From: Dendrocalamus latiflorus
Lineage: Eukaryota; Streptophyta; Magnoliopsida; Poales; Poaceae
Assembly: GCA_017311315.1 (NCBI GenBank)
Contig: CM029622.1
Coordinates: 15,317,346 to 15,381,345, forward strand
Direction: 5' to 3'
Length of the DNA stretch: 64,000 nt
The notes under the pieces are model-generated. The model was not told the origin of the DNA and searched no databases. It worked only from the letters and a program-made list of their open reading frames with translations. How positions within the stretch are numbered: the stretch's first letter is position 1; every line of letters starts with the position of its first letter. Shown in pieces: positions 35,113-46,784 of the stretch. The translations under genes were made by a program, and so were the position numbers.

Positions 35113-35372
35113 TTGGGCTTCAGTTTTTAGCTTCTGGCTTATTTTTTACTATTTATAAATTTTGTCTTTTTCTGAACTTTTGACTTTTTGTTGAGCTTTT
35201 TTGTCGGTTCTTTTTTTCCCGTATTTGTTTGTATTATATGTAATGGGCTAACATATTTTTTATATTTTTAATTTTTTAAATTTAATTATGCTAAATAAGG
35301 CTCTGTCAGCTACAGTATTTTTTCAGCCAGCTACAGTGCTTTTCAGCCATAAGCCACCAAAAATAAGCCCAA
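35113..35372. mobile_element. hAT-type MITE
   Basis: The ends are TTGGGCTT and AAGCCCAA. Flanking 8-mers ATGATCGG and ATGATCAC match at six of eight positions, suggesting an 8-bp duplication. The left half (GGCTTATTTTTTACTATTT, then TCGGTTCTTTTTTTCCCGT) is the inverse of a segment at about 36040-36155. Confidence 0.65.
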
Positions 35373-35479
35373 ATGATCACCACTTGAGGTGCTTCAAAAC
35401 GTTGCCTAGCTACTAGTCATCATGTAGGAGTGTCACCGAGCTGAGATCAAGCGAGCGCTATATTTAGGGTGGATTATTT

Positions 35480-35690
35480 TTAGTTGTGACTTATGACTTT
35501 TAAATTTTAGCTGATCATGACAGGGAGTACTAAGATAGAGACAGTCACATACAATTTTAGCTAGTATAGTTAAAGTCGGTACAGTGTCTATTATAGTCAA
35601 CTTGTAGATCCTACCTTAAAAAGTCACACCATTTAAAAGTTAGTTACTATAACACAATGCAAAAACCAAAAAGAGCAAGCCCCTTTGAAC
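35480..35690 (+). mobile_element. MITE copy, dispersed family (copy 2 of 4)
   Basis: TTAGTTGTGACTTATGACTT, a TAAAGTCGGTACAGT-like centre and TTGTAGATCCTACCTTAAAA match the copy at 56132-56340 in the same orientation. Confidence 0.6.
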
Positions 35691-35884
35691 CCAGCCTAAC
35701 CAATCTATGATTGAATAGCTAATCGGAGTTTTTTTTTCTCTCTCTCTCGTTACTGTCCTCCATGCTCAAATTCCTCTTCACAACTTCAACCAACCGTTTA
35801 ACTGTATGGCTACTGGTGTACGGTGTACCACACTTTGCCACACCTAGTTATAGCAAAGTATGATAAGTTAAACGTGGTGCTCGA

Positions 35885-36160
35885 TTGGGCTGATTTTTGT
35901 GGTTTATGACTAAACTTTTACTATAACTAGCTGAAATTACACTGTAGTTAATGGTGGCTTATTTGGCACAATTAAATTTTTAAAAAATTTAAAAATGGAA
36001 AAAAACGGGTTAGCCCAACATGCATAATGCAAACGAACACGGAAAAAAGAACCGGCAAAAAAACTCAAAAAAATCCAAAAGGTCAGAAAAAGATGAAATT
36101 TATAAATAATAAAAAATAAGCCGGAAGCTAGAAGCCCAAGCCCAAACGAGCGGAGCCATG
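35885..36160. mobile_element. hAT-type MITE, inverted relative of 35113-35372
   Basis: It begins near TGGGCTGATTTTTGTGG and ends AAGCTAGAAGCCCAAGCCCA. The right half is the reverse complement of the left half of the element at 35113. The two copies therefore face each other about 510 bases apart. Confidence 0.6.
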
Positions 36161-36993
36161 TGGCAACCAAATCGGTCTCCACAGGTTAAGCAAAGTTAGG
36201 TAACTAATTTGTGTATACCACATGTTTGGAAAAATGCCAAGATTTTTTTCTAGTGATGAATATGCTAGGAAATTAAAGTGTGGCAAACCAAAATTATGGT
36301 TATTGACCAAACATAACCCTAAAATGTCAAACCTGCCTAACTTTATTTTGGCAAAGTGTGGCAACGAGCAAAACATACTGTAGGTGTTTCTAGCCTATCA
36401 AGTTCAACTGGGTTGAGTTCCAAAAAAAAAAAAAGTTCAACTGGGTTCGGAAGCTGGCATATGGTTAGATGGTTAGACGGGTTAGTGTTCGCACGGTCTA
36501 ATAGGATTGAAGTCCTAGACTTAATATTGATGTCCATAATTTTTTAAGTACATACATATGTATACGTTTAATGGAAAACATATGCCTGTGCTCTGTAAGG
36601 CCTTGAATTAGGTGTGTTCTATAGATTTCTAGCGTGTCTAATAGACACACACATATGTGTAAGTGTGATATATATTGAATATGTGCATCTGTTTTGAACT
36701 CTAAAAAAAAGAGTTCAACTAGTTTCGCACATGTTTGCGCGCTTTCATGAAAACTAAAAGACATGCATCGATTTTCTGCCCTTTACATAGCTACACCTCT
36801 AATTTATATTAGTAACTTATAGAAAATGATCATATTGCATATAATTACACGGCTGGATATTTCAATAAACCGTTTAAAACGACTGAGAAACTATGGCATC
36901 TATTTCTCCGAATATGGAGCAACCTAGCTCTTTTTTTGAAAAATATTCACATTTAGACCCCTGGACGTCTTAATTCCGTTTTTGGACCCTAGG

Positions 36994-37163
36994 CTCGGCG
37001 CCGTGACGTACGGCGCCGTAAGTCACGGCGCCGAGCTGCGTGGGCCGCGTATGCGTGGCGGCAGACGTGGCGGTGACATGGCAGGCACCTTGGCGCCACT
37101 GGTCACGGCGCCGAGCTTGGCGCCAGGATCCACGATGCCAAGCTCGGCGCCGCGACCAGTGGC
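36994..37163. repeat. Two strong GC-rich hairpins (GGCGCCG type)
   Basis: Hairpin 1 has 14-bp perfect arms CTCGGCGCCGTGAC (36994-37007) and GTCACGGCGCCGAG (37022-37035). Hairpin 2 has 26-bp arms with one mismatch (37095-37120 and 37138-37163), with GGCGCCGAGCTTGG at its core. They lie beyond the 3' end of the GRF gene and may be subterminal sequence of the element that carries it. Confidence 0.85.
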
Positions 37164-37227
37164 ATGTGGCATGTGTGGAACTCTGTACTTTTAATGTTCA
37201 GAACTCCACCACTAGTCCTAACATGCC

Positions 37228-37927
37228 TTAGGGAATATAACTTGCTGGGTCTATTATATTTTGTCTACTGGGTGTAGCGTGGTTGTTTCCCCTTTTTCTC
37301 ACGCCCTGAAGATGGCTCCGCTGCATCCTTCTTCCTGTCACCTTGGTCTTGAGAGCTGCCTCATGAGCTTGAAGCTCTTCCTCCTGACGCTTGATGGCTG
37401 CTTCACGCAGACTTAACTGCTCCCGCCTCCTTTGCAGCTCATCCTCCATGCCCTTCAGACGGATTTGGTCCACCCTCACGCGGCGCTCTTGCTCAAGCCG
37501 CATCTGTCGTTCCACCTCGCGAGCCTGAGTCATCTTGACAAAGTATTGTCCTTTGTTTTCCACCTCCATTGGCCGGTTCCGTGGCCATGCCGGCGGCACC
37601 CGATCCACCCATTCGATGAACTTGCAAGGCTATGTGTGACGTGGTAGATGTCATGGATCAAGTTGAAAAACGATAACGAGAAACAAAGGATTTAGTTGTC
37701 GTCATTACCATGAAGTCGTCATCCAGGTCTGGACACTTGAAGAACCTGCGGCCGTAGTTGGCTCGTTGTACTCGATCCGTCCAGACGCACAACATCGTCC
37801 TAAAGCCGCAATGGCACTTCAGGCGCTCATGCCACTCCGACACTCCAAATTGGTCGGACCTCCAGGAACACATTGTTGTGTAGTAGTATTGTGATGGCTT
37901 GAGGAGGAGATGTGGTATGGAACACAT
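37228..37927 (-). pseudogene. GRF-type zinc-finger protein with coiled coil (transposon-associated)
   Basis: Two minus-strand exons. The first (from about 37927) contains ERLKCHCGFRTMLCVWTDRV followed by NYGRRFFKCPD, a GRF-type zinc finger (CxCG...GRRFxxCP). The second (37608 down to 37228) continues WVDRVPPAWPRNRPMEVENK and then a charged, heptad-like helix rich in E, R, Q and K (residues REVERQMRLEQERR, EDELQRRREQLSLREA). It ends DPASYIP. GRF proteins of this layout are common in grass genomes beside plant-mobile-domain genes and transposons. No upstream portion is seen, so it may be incomplete. Confidence 0.65.
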
Positions 37928-38359
37928 AGAAGGCCTTTATGTAGGCTGGTTATCTGGTGCAGTGGGCATAGTCCATGGAGAGGACGACATGGGAATCTTT
38001 TCGCTTTTTCAGGATTCCAGTGTAGCAATAAATGTCCCTATGAAGGCTTTTCAGAGCCTGTAGTCTCGTAATAAATTCCGAGCTTGGACCATTCAATGTA
38101 TTTGGTACAACGTAGCCTTTTCAGTCGTTTGCAGGAAACAGTACGTTCCACGAAATAAGTGCTACAACATTGCCTTCTCAGAGGCCAGTAATCATAATTT
38201 TTGAAACAACAAGCTACGGTCATTGCAAACGTGTCGGCATATCAACTACTTTTATCATGGACGTCAGAAAATTTCGGCAGAGTTTCCCCTGTTTTTGGAG
38301 CCACTCTAAACACAAATATCACATGAATATAACATATACACATATATACAACAAGTAGC

Positions 38360-38600
38360 TCATTACAAACCCATCTCAGTCCATATACACATATATATCA
38401 CATGAAGCACGATTTGTAAGCCCAACCATAGTCCATAAGCATAGTAATAGTCCATACATTCATACGAACAAAGTTCAAATAGTCCATAACGTTCAAACAG
38501 TCCATACAGGTTAAACTACCACAAGTCTACCATGGTCCACAATGTCCAAACAGTCCATACAGGTGAAACTACCACAAGTCTACCATGGTCCAAAAGAACA
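38360..38600. repeat. Short direct repeats with AGTCCATA
   Basis: AGTCCATA/CATAGTCCATA words recur. CAGTCCATACAGGT(T/G)AAACT plus ACCACAAGTCTACCATGGTC occurs twice (about 38498-38539 and 38549-38592). It lies just past the C-terminal stop of the mobile-domain gene, so it is probably its 3' region. Confidence 0.75.
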
Positions 38601-38608
38601 AGTCTCCG

Positions 38609-39940
38609 TCACTGCCTCCTAGTCTTACTCTTACCCTTACCAAGTGCGTCGGTGCCTGGAGTGTAACGGCTAGGCTCGCGGCGACGTCTGCGTGGTAGAG
38701 GTTGTGAAGGCTGGGTCGAAGGAGCGTCTACGAGCTGAGACGGGCCTATCTCATCGTAAGTCTGCTCCACCTCGTCCTCGTCGTCGTCTTCACCGCCTTG
38801 GGCCGGAAAAGTGTCACTTCTCGTACGGGACGAGCTCTGTCCTGTGGACCCTGTAGCTGCGTGGGAAGACGAACCCGGGCCTGTAAGTCTTGTCGAAGGC
38901 ACGTGTACGTCCCTCGCCGCGCCTGTCCTGCAACCACAACGACCAGCCGCACGGCGTAGCCGACCTGCTAGCCTCTGTCGTCCAACATTTTGTTAACCAA
39001 CAAGATACGAAGATATTAGGTACTAATTTTGTGAGTGGCTTTGTCGAAGCTTACTTCTAGGAAGCTACACGTCCTAACGTTGCCGACTGTCCTGGAGAAA
39101 CGTTCTATGTCCTTTACAGACTGCTTGAGGGTGTTGCCCTGCAAACAAGCAAAAGAATGGATAATTTGCTATATATAGTGGTATTTCTGTCTATTGGAAA
39201 ATAAGCAATGAGATTGAACATTACCACTCGGTCCAGGATCGGTGTTGTCTCCACCTGCGTCCCAAGGCGAGTAGACTGGTCGTACGGCGTGTCTTCGTCA
39301 TCCGAGGACTCAATGTCGGCATAGTCATCTTGTGTCCATTGTCCCTTCAAATTGGACCGTGTCGCACCCTGGTACCAAACTTGGTACCGCCGGAAGTACT
39401 CGTTGGTGTGCGGCTCGTCGTTGTCGTCCACGTTGTCTTGCAAGTGTCCCCACTCTTCAACGTACGCGTGGTGGTGCTGCTCGAAGTCTGTCACCTTCTT
39501 CTGTCGCTGACGATCAAATCTGCATGTCACGTAAACTAATAGTTAAAATTAGTAGAAACTCTGTGCAATTGGAATCAAAGGTGAGAATTGAAATTGCAGG
39601 GCACTTACTTGTGCAAGGCCACAGACATCGAGAACGTCTCTACTGGCCACAGCTGCCTCTTACCAAACTGGCGTGCAACTCTGTGTGGCAGGTGATACTC
39701 AACAGCATAGAAACAGATTAGGGGGCACCTACTCGGAAGTGTGAAGGCCTACCTCAGGAGGAAGCTCTCTCCCGAGGAAGGCCTCTACTCGGGCTCTCCA
39801 ACCTGTAGGCACGCACGGTCCGATTACTGGACGACCGTGAATGGCGACACCAAGCATCTTCTGAGTATCCTCGAGCGTAATTGTCATCTCCCCGAAAGGG
39901 AGGTGGAAGCTGTGAGTCTCTGGCCTCCACCTACATGATA
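38609..39940 (-). pseudogene. Plant mobile domain (PMD, MAIN-like) gene, 5' end removed
   Basis: On the minus strand from about 39930, FHLPFGEMTITLEDTQKMLG and VAIHGRPVIGP then WRARVEAFLGRELPPE are the hallmark of the plant mobile domain, found in MAIN/MAIL proteins and in MULE-like transposons. The next exons carry YHLPHRVARQFGKRQLWPVE, VTDFEQHHHAYVEEWGHL, NEYFRRYQVWYQGATR and DYADIESSDDEDTPYDQ. The final exon is basic and Ser/Pro-rich, ending GKGKSKTRRQ at 38609. The gene's N-terminal exons should lie to the right, but the large LTR element starts at 40099 and beyond it there is no matching sequence. It is therefore a broken copy. Confidence 0.75.
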
Positions 39941-40098
39941 CAAAAAAGAGGACTACATGTCAGAGAATTTGAGGCGCACATAGCCGATACACAATGAACA
40001 TGTAAGTGGAGCAGTGGTTTAGGAGAATACCTGTCAACCAGTGCAGTGGTGGCCGGGGGGTTGAGGGTGGGCAACCCACGACGAACCTGGTAAGAGAT

Positions 40099-43000
40099 TG
40101 TCGGACCCGGATTTTTCAATCCAAATCCACTGTGATTTACTGCACTATTCCCTGGATCAGTAGATAGTGCTCACAGTTACAGTTCTGAATATCAAAATTC
40201 ATATCATGCGGAAGCGTAAATAAAATAGTAGACTTACTCATGGGACGGTTAGGCCGAAATCAATAAATTGCAGCAGCGGAACAAAGTACACAGGTGGGAC
40301 CTTCAGGACATGCCCACGGGCAGCCAACTGGAGGTTCGCGACCTAGCCCTTGACATCTTCATCTTCTCGGCCAGCTTGTCAATCTTGTTGCTGAGGCGAG
40401 GTGATTTGATTCCTGATTCTGAAATCTGTCGCAAAAGCGAGCGTGAGCACTCCGACCCCGTGCTCCGCAAGCCAACACACAGAATGCAAATATATAACAT
40501 GCATGGCTTGACAATGGAAAGGCATAGGGCTATTTTGTTTGCCAAAGAGTGCTTTTGAATACAATTACTTAAAATTTCCTATGACCTAGCAGGTTTGAAA
40601 TCACATTTTTAAACCATTAGTTGTAATAATCCAAGTAATTTTGTCGGCATCACACCAACTAACCTTATGGCATCGCACCATAAGTTGCCTCTTGGCATCG
40701 CACCAAGGGCGGCATATGACATCGCACCATATGCTTGTTGTTGGCATCGCACCAACAACCCTTATGGCATCGCACCATAAGTTGCCTCTTGGCATCGCAC
40801 CAAGGGCGGCGTATGACATCGCACCATACGCGTTGGCATCACACCAACTAACCCTATGGCATCGCACCATAGGTTGCCTCTTGGCATCGCACCAAGGGCG
40901 GCATATGACATCGCACCATATGCTTATGGTTGGCATCGCACCAACCATCCTTATGGCATCTCACCATAAGTTAACCCTCGGCATCACACCAAGAGTTGCG
41001 TATGACATCGCACCATACGCTAAGTGTCGGCATCGCACCAGCACTACATATGGCATCGCACCATATGATTTAAAATAGTTTGAGGAGTTTTCCTTGGGGC
41101 ATTAGTGTCACCCCAAGTAGCTAGCATTCCTAAGCATGTCATATAAATAGGGACTTACTTTGTGAAATCATATGCTATTTCTTACTATGGCTACAAGGTT
41201 CACATTTCCAAGTATGGCAAGGAGATTAATATGAACAATAGCAATAACAGGGCATAACTAGCTTGCTGAAACTGAACATATCATATCTCGGGAAATAATA
41301 GCATGCACTTTGCTAATTTAAAAGGAAATAACTTTAAAATGCTGGGTTCAATATGTTCAAAGTGTTGACTCGCCTGGCGCGGTTTACCGCGATCTTGAGT
41401 ACACTCAATGCTTTCTCTTGGGCTTCTGGTCTTTATCTTCGATTTGCTCTTGATCACGCCTGATTCTTTGATTCTTCAAGATTCTCATATCTAATTACGT
41501 GCTAAATAACAGAATACAAACAAAGACAAATAACTCAAAAGATCCAAATAAATCTGAGTAAACTCGATTTAGTTTCATTATGAGTTAATGGGTGATTCGG
41601 GTGATTTAAGACAGGGTCGGTGGAAGGATATACTGGTTCGATCTTTCTATTGATCACATCTTTTATTATTTTTGTATTTATCAAGGAAGTTCCATGAGTT
41701 AGGTTAGACCTATGTATCGAAGTGCGAGTCTGGCTGGGTATGTATTCCTTGTAACTCAGATTATGGCAAAGGCAAACTGGACTGATGGATGAGATCTGTA
41801 CTTATTCTATAAATCTTTTAGTCAAAGGTATTATAACACTTGGATATCTTTATTAAGTTTTAAAATAATCTCTGTTATAGGCCTTTACTTACTAATTAGA
41901 TAAATAGGAAAGGCTCAATATTTATTCATATATGGTAATTAATTAAAATTTAAATCTCTAATGATCGCACCTTACACAATGCTTTATTCCATTTCTATAA
42001 TTAAATGTTTATCTTTCATTTTAAATTTATGTTAAATACTTATATCTCATATAATCATTCCCAAGGTTTATTCAATGGGTATACTAGGAATCTTCAATTA
42101 AATTTTCAATTAATTAGGTATTAGTGAGCTAATCATAAACTATTTCTCTTAATCACCTAATTGCTTCCTATGCATTTTTTTTATTCAGAGCGATTTAATT
42201 ATAGGGGTAATCCATTTAAGTTAGATCGGCTTGTCGAATCAATTTATAATATCTAATTAAATCCACTGCTAAGATCCATTAAATTTTATGCCATGAAATC
42301 TGTAACTCCTGTGAGTATACTCATGGTAAAAGAATAAGGGTCTCATGTTATATCGCCCTCTAACTATTTCTAGTCCATAAAACATGCTAGTATTGCTTGC
42401 GAATAATCGGCCAGGCTTGAGTTTATTATTACGACTACAATTCCTTTCTCACATTTAGCTAGTCCGGTTTTGGTCTTTAAACATTTTTAGATGATCCTAA
42501 ACTACATTAGTTACTCATGGACTATCTCTTAACTTTCCTTAGCTTCTTCCTTAATTGAAGTGGTTAATACAAGCAGAACAAAAAGAAGAAGGCAAGAAAT
42601 GCGCCCGAAGGGATTGGAACCCGCAGCCTCTCGGTGAGGGAGCGCAGAGGCTGGCGCTGGTGACCAAAGGGGCCGCTGGCGTTTCTTGACCAGGAGGGGG
42701 AAACAAAATAGATAATGCAGTGCACGGGCTTAGGCAAGGTAGAGCACAAAAAGGGGAGGCTTGGGCGGCGCTCGGCCGACGGCGTCGCCGGAGGTGTTTG
42801 GCCGGGGAGGTGCCGGTGACATGAAAAACGGTTTCTGGGGGAGGAGGGGAAGCCCGGGGAGGTGGCGCACGGGTCGGGGCGACAACGAGGCGGGAGGGCG
42901 ACGGTGCGGGGCGGCCGATGGTGAGGGGGAATGGGGCGCCGGCGGCGGGAAAGGAGAGAGAGAAGGGGGTGGCGCGCACGAGTAATAGGGGGTTTGGGGG

Positions 43001-44145
43001 AAGCTCACCAATGGGCTAGCCGAGCGGGGAATGCACCGAGGGGAGCTGGCGGCGGTGATCCTGGGCGGCGCGGGGAGGTCGCCGTGGAGAGAGCAGCTCC
43101 GGCAAGGTAAGGCTCGGCCGGCGGGAAGAAAAGATCCGAGGCGTCGCGAAGTTGCTCACTGCAAACGGAATCGGGGTGGGGTGGCCGGAGGAGGCGGCGG
43201 CGCTGATGGAGGCGGTGACGGCCGGTTTTGGAGAAGAAGCTACGGCGGCGAGCTTCGGCGCAGGGGTTTCAATTCTGCGAGAGGGGAGAGTGAGCGGAGG
43301 TGGGCGACGCGGTTGGGGGTCTCGGATGTGAGGGAGGAAGCCAGCTTCTTGTGGCGACAAAAGGGGAGGAAAACAGTGGCTACGGTGGGGGAAACCGGTG
43401 CTGCGGCCGCTGGAAACGGTGGGCGGCACGGGGAAAATAGTGGGCGGCAGCAGGGGAGGCGTGCTCGCATGGCCGCCACGCGGAGGAAGAAACCTGCGCG
43501 GAGCAGAGCACGCGCGCTCACGGGGGAGGAAGCAGAGAGGAGGGAGAAGAGGCGCTGGCGCACGGGCGAAAGGGGAGAAAGGAGGAGAGGGCGCGGCCAG
43601 AGCGGCCCACTGGCCAGAGAGGAAAACGCGGGCGGAGTGAGGGGCGTCGTCCGGGCAGGGGAGTAAAGGGGTGGGCTGCGCGTGGTAATGGGGAGGAGAG
43701 GTGGGGTTGGGCTGGGCCAACTGGTCTGGTCTGACCCCATCTCTAATATTTTTTTTTATACATGTGTACAAGTATATATATATATATCTTTATACCATTA
43801 TTTTGGTATCCATATACATACACATTTTTTTTATGCTTTTGATACCATACTAGTCCTTGTACTACCATTCTCAAAATGAGATTTTATATTCTTAATTTAG
43901 ATTTCTCTCTTCTTATACTGGATCATCTTTTCAGATTCGTATTTACAAATTTTTGTTTTCCATTATTAGCACATTCCTTTTTAGGGCATTATTAATACAT
44001 GTCTTTCTCTTTTATTAATTCTTCAATCTTTAGAACCGCAATCAATCTCAGGAAAACTCCATGAAATCCAAATTCCAATAGAACATATTGCAAAAATAAT
44101 TCAAAAGCTTCTCATTTTCAAATTTCGAATTTTCGGGATGTTACA
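40099..44145 (-). repeat. LARD LTR, full length (3' LTR in element sense)
   Basis: It begins TGTCGGACCCGG and ends CGGGATGTTACA. It carries the hairpin array (40643-41067), AT-rich sequence to 42560, a B-box-like tRNA-like patch (about 42605-42660) and a GC-rich half (42740-43690). On the minus strand TATA-like text lies at about 43750-43790, which would make the GC-rich part and hairpin array transcribed leader. Confidence 0.88.
40643..41067 (-). repeat. Array of 18 hairpin units with constant loop and varying stems
   Basis: There are 18 units of about 24 bases. Each has the core CATCGCA (variants CATCACA, CATCTCA) bracketed by GG/CC or GA/CC and then by arms that differ between units but pair with each other. 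Examples are CTTATGG/CCATAAG, CCTATGG/CCATAGG, ATGGTTGG/CCAACCAT, TTGTTGG/CCAACAA and GCGTATG/CATACGC. Units follow a fixed order of four inner-arm types (TTGG, TATGG, TTGG, TATGA). It does not code for a plausible protein. It is repeated with no differences I could find in the other LTR. Confidence 0.92.
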
Positions 44146-46784
44146 AACCTACCCCCCTTAAATGAATCTCGACCCGAGATTCCCGGTAGAGTAGAAAGAA
44201 GCAGGTGAGGTTATTCTAGCTAGCAATGGGCTTCGGGGTGTTGCTCGACGTGTAGTTCTTTAGCTCCACACAGATATGAAAATCTGCACAATAAGGGTTA
44301 GCACTTGGAGAAGTCAAAAGGGAAAAGTGAAACCTTGTTCTCCTGGATAGGTTGTGGACTTCTAATTACTTGCTCTTCGACTCTGTCGTCTTCACATCAT
44401 CGTACAATGGAGTGGTTGCATCATCTATTGGACATATGGTTGCAGAATTTCGTGTCGATAGGTGGGTAGCAATGGTCTGTGCCGTAGGGGTAGACAGAAG
44501 GGGAGAGGACCTGCACTTAAAGGAGGCAAAAGGGAGGAAGGAGATCTTTATTCTTCTGGAGAGGTCGTCATCTTCAGGGTGCTTGCTCCTTGACTTTGCC
44601 GACATTATATCTCGTAGTGCTACCCCCCTTAAATAAATGATGATTATCATTATTCATCCATTGTACTCTAGCTGTCTTGGTCATCACGAGATTGGCGGGT
44701 GGTCTTCTTCACAGTGATGTTGGTTTCCTCAAATATTGGAAGGTCGCAAAGTCTTCACTTCTTCTTGATTGCACTGGTTTTGGGTTACTTGTTATTTTGT
44801 TCCTTTGGATCCGATGGGGTTTTCAGCAAGAGGTGAGAGGGAATAGCATGAGATGAGGATTAAAGCGCGGAGATAAGGTGTTCTAACCCATTTAACTTTT
44901 AAAGGAAGATACCCCGGAAGCTGGGGTGATACAGAACCACACAAATTTTAAAGGCAAGTTTTTTTTTTCTGTGACTGCGAAATAGGACGCCCAATGGCAA
45001 GAAGGCAGTACACAGAGCCAAATAAAATCTTGCAACAATACAACGTCTACTCGGGGAACACACATAGGAGGGTGCAGGGTTCATATGCACAGTCCGTCTA
45101 AAATGAGACCATCTTATCTTCATGATCGTCTTCGACGTTCCTAACCTTAATATTTGGAGTAGGGGTATGAGAAAAGGATTAAAATTTTCCTTTTGTAATT
45201 AATAGAAAGAAGTGGAAAGTATTTGGAGTAGTTTCATTGGTTTTGGCACTCACTCTTTTTTTTTTAAATGATCCTTGTGGCTAAATAGCTTTTTTTTGTA
45301 TCCTAATCTCTTCCAACGTTCAACTATCCATCACTGAATCAATTCACTCCCATATGATTTTTTTTTTGTACATAAGGCTTAGAATCCAATGGACTTTATA
45401 ATTTAACTTCCACTTTTGCAAACTGCACTTGGGCTATCTTTCTTCATTAATTGTTCATGGCATTACTGCCATCTAAGACTCCAAACAGCGAAGGAGATTA
45501 TTTATTTTATTTGATCCACCAATCATACTCGTCCTATTGTATCATCCATCATTTCATTAATCTAGTCATGATTATCTAAGTCCCGCATAAATCTTTGACC
45601 TTCAATCATATATTTGTGGATTAAATATCATATTTTCACTATGACTGTATAATCAAAATCTCGGATCCACTATTGGTCAACTTATTAACTCTACAATCCA
45701 ATGAAAATCCAACGCCTTCACTTTAGATCCACCAATATAATTCTTCCATTTAAAATTTTATTAATCGAATCGAAGTTACCAAATTCTGATATGTGCCTGA
45801 ATTTCTCCACATCTTTATGAATCCAATCTCAGGTTCGTCAATTACCTATTTTATCAGCTTTCCAATCCTATGAAGATCTAACTTTCTTTATTTAGATCCA
45901 CTGATGTCTTTCGTATCGTGACCTCCTAATAATCTAGCCTGGTGTCATTGATCCAAATCCATAGTTTGCTTCTCCAATTATCAACCTGAATCTTTATTGT
46001 CTATCTACTCCTCAATTCTGAATTCTGATGATTATCCAACATTATTACCTTTAAGTCCACTAGCGTCATGTGTATCAGGACTTCCTAATAATTCAAGATT
46101 GTATTCAAAATCATAATTACTCCTCTAGTAACCACCTAAATCTTCAGTGACAACCTCCGAATTAATTCATTATTATGAACATCTTCCAGGAATAACGTTA
46201 TTAATCGAGCCTATACTTTGATAATTGTTGTCATCTCTCCAATTTCTCAAAACTCTATCAATTTATCTAGCAATCGATCATATTCCATTATTCCACTATT
46301 GTAAATATCTCCCAAGAATTATGTTATTTATCAATGTTGTACTCCCGCGGTTATTTTCATATATCCTATTTTCTCCAAGAATAACTTAATTCATACTTCT
46401 AGTCAATCTAATCCTTTCCATTAGGCTCCACCAAATTTTTTTTGTTCTTCCAATTTTCACCATATTGTTTTCTCCAAAATAAAACAATCTTAGATATTGA
46501 GCTTCAAGGTTAAGCACCATGACTCTTGGCCTTAAGTGCGTTTTCATAGAGAGTTTACAAGAGAAGTACTGGATTTTCATCACTTTGAATTTGGGTAAGC
46601 GAAATTCAGAAGTAAAATGGCTAGGGGAGCACATAGATGAGAGGGAATCATCTAAGAGAGTTAAGAATGAGCAATATAGCTTATATTTTTGGAATTAGTA
46701 TTTTAAAGAAGTATTTCTAGTTATGAACTAACGACCAAGCTAACTAGGTCACGACCTGCAGTCGATATGCTCTGATACCAGCGC
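44146..46784 (-). other. Non-coding internal region of the LARD-like element
   Basis: No gag, protease, RT or integrase motif is visible in any frame. Only short, compositionally random frames exist. A perfect hairpin (GAATCTCG/CGAGATTC on the minus strand, 44164-44182) sits beside the polypurine tract. An imperfect second copy of the polypurine end (CTACCCCCCTTAAATAAATG) lies at about 44619-44640. Confidence 0.75.
46769..46780 (-). other. tRNA-iMet primer binding site of the LARD-like element
   Basis: The minus strand reads TGGTATCAGAGC, a perfect match to the usual plant initiator-Met PBS. It is four bases (GCGC) from the LTR end at 46785. It fixes the element's orientation. Confidence 0.92.

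Noticed and set aside
40643..41067. CRISPR-like array
   Set aside because: Regular short repeats suggested it, but the constant part is only about 7-11 bases, spacers are themselves the paired arms, there are no cas genes, and this is a plant retroelement LTR.
40601..41078. Protein-coding frames through the hairpin array (both strands)
   Set aside because: The frames are repetitive (ASHHK, RCHKVSWCDA-type) and open only because of the repeat period. They are duplicated because the LTR is duplicated.
42605..42660. Functional tRNA gene
   Set aside because: A B-box-like sequence is present but no acceptor stem or proper T-arm pairing could be drawn; kept only as an observation.
43016..43771. 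251-codon frame in the LARD LTR
   Set aside because: It is Pro/Ser/Arg-rich low complexity in the GC-rich half of the LTR, with overlapping frames on the other strand; not supported as a gene.
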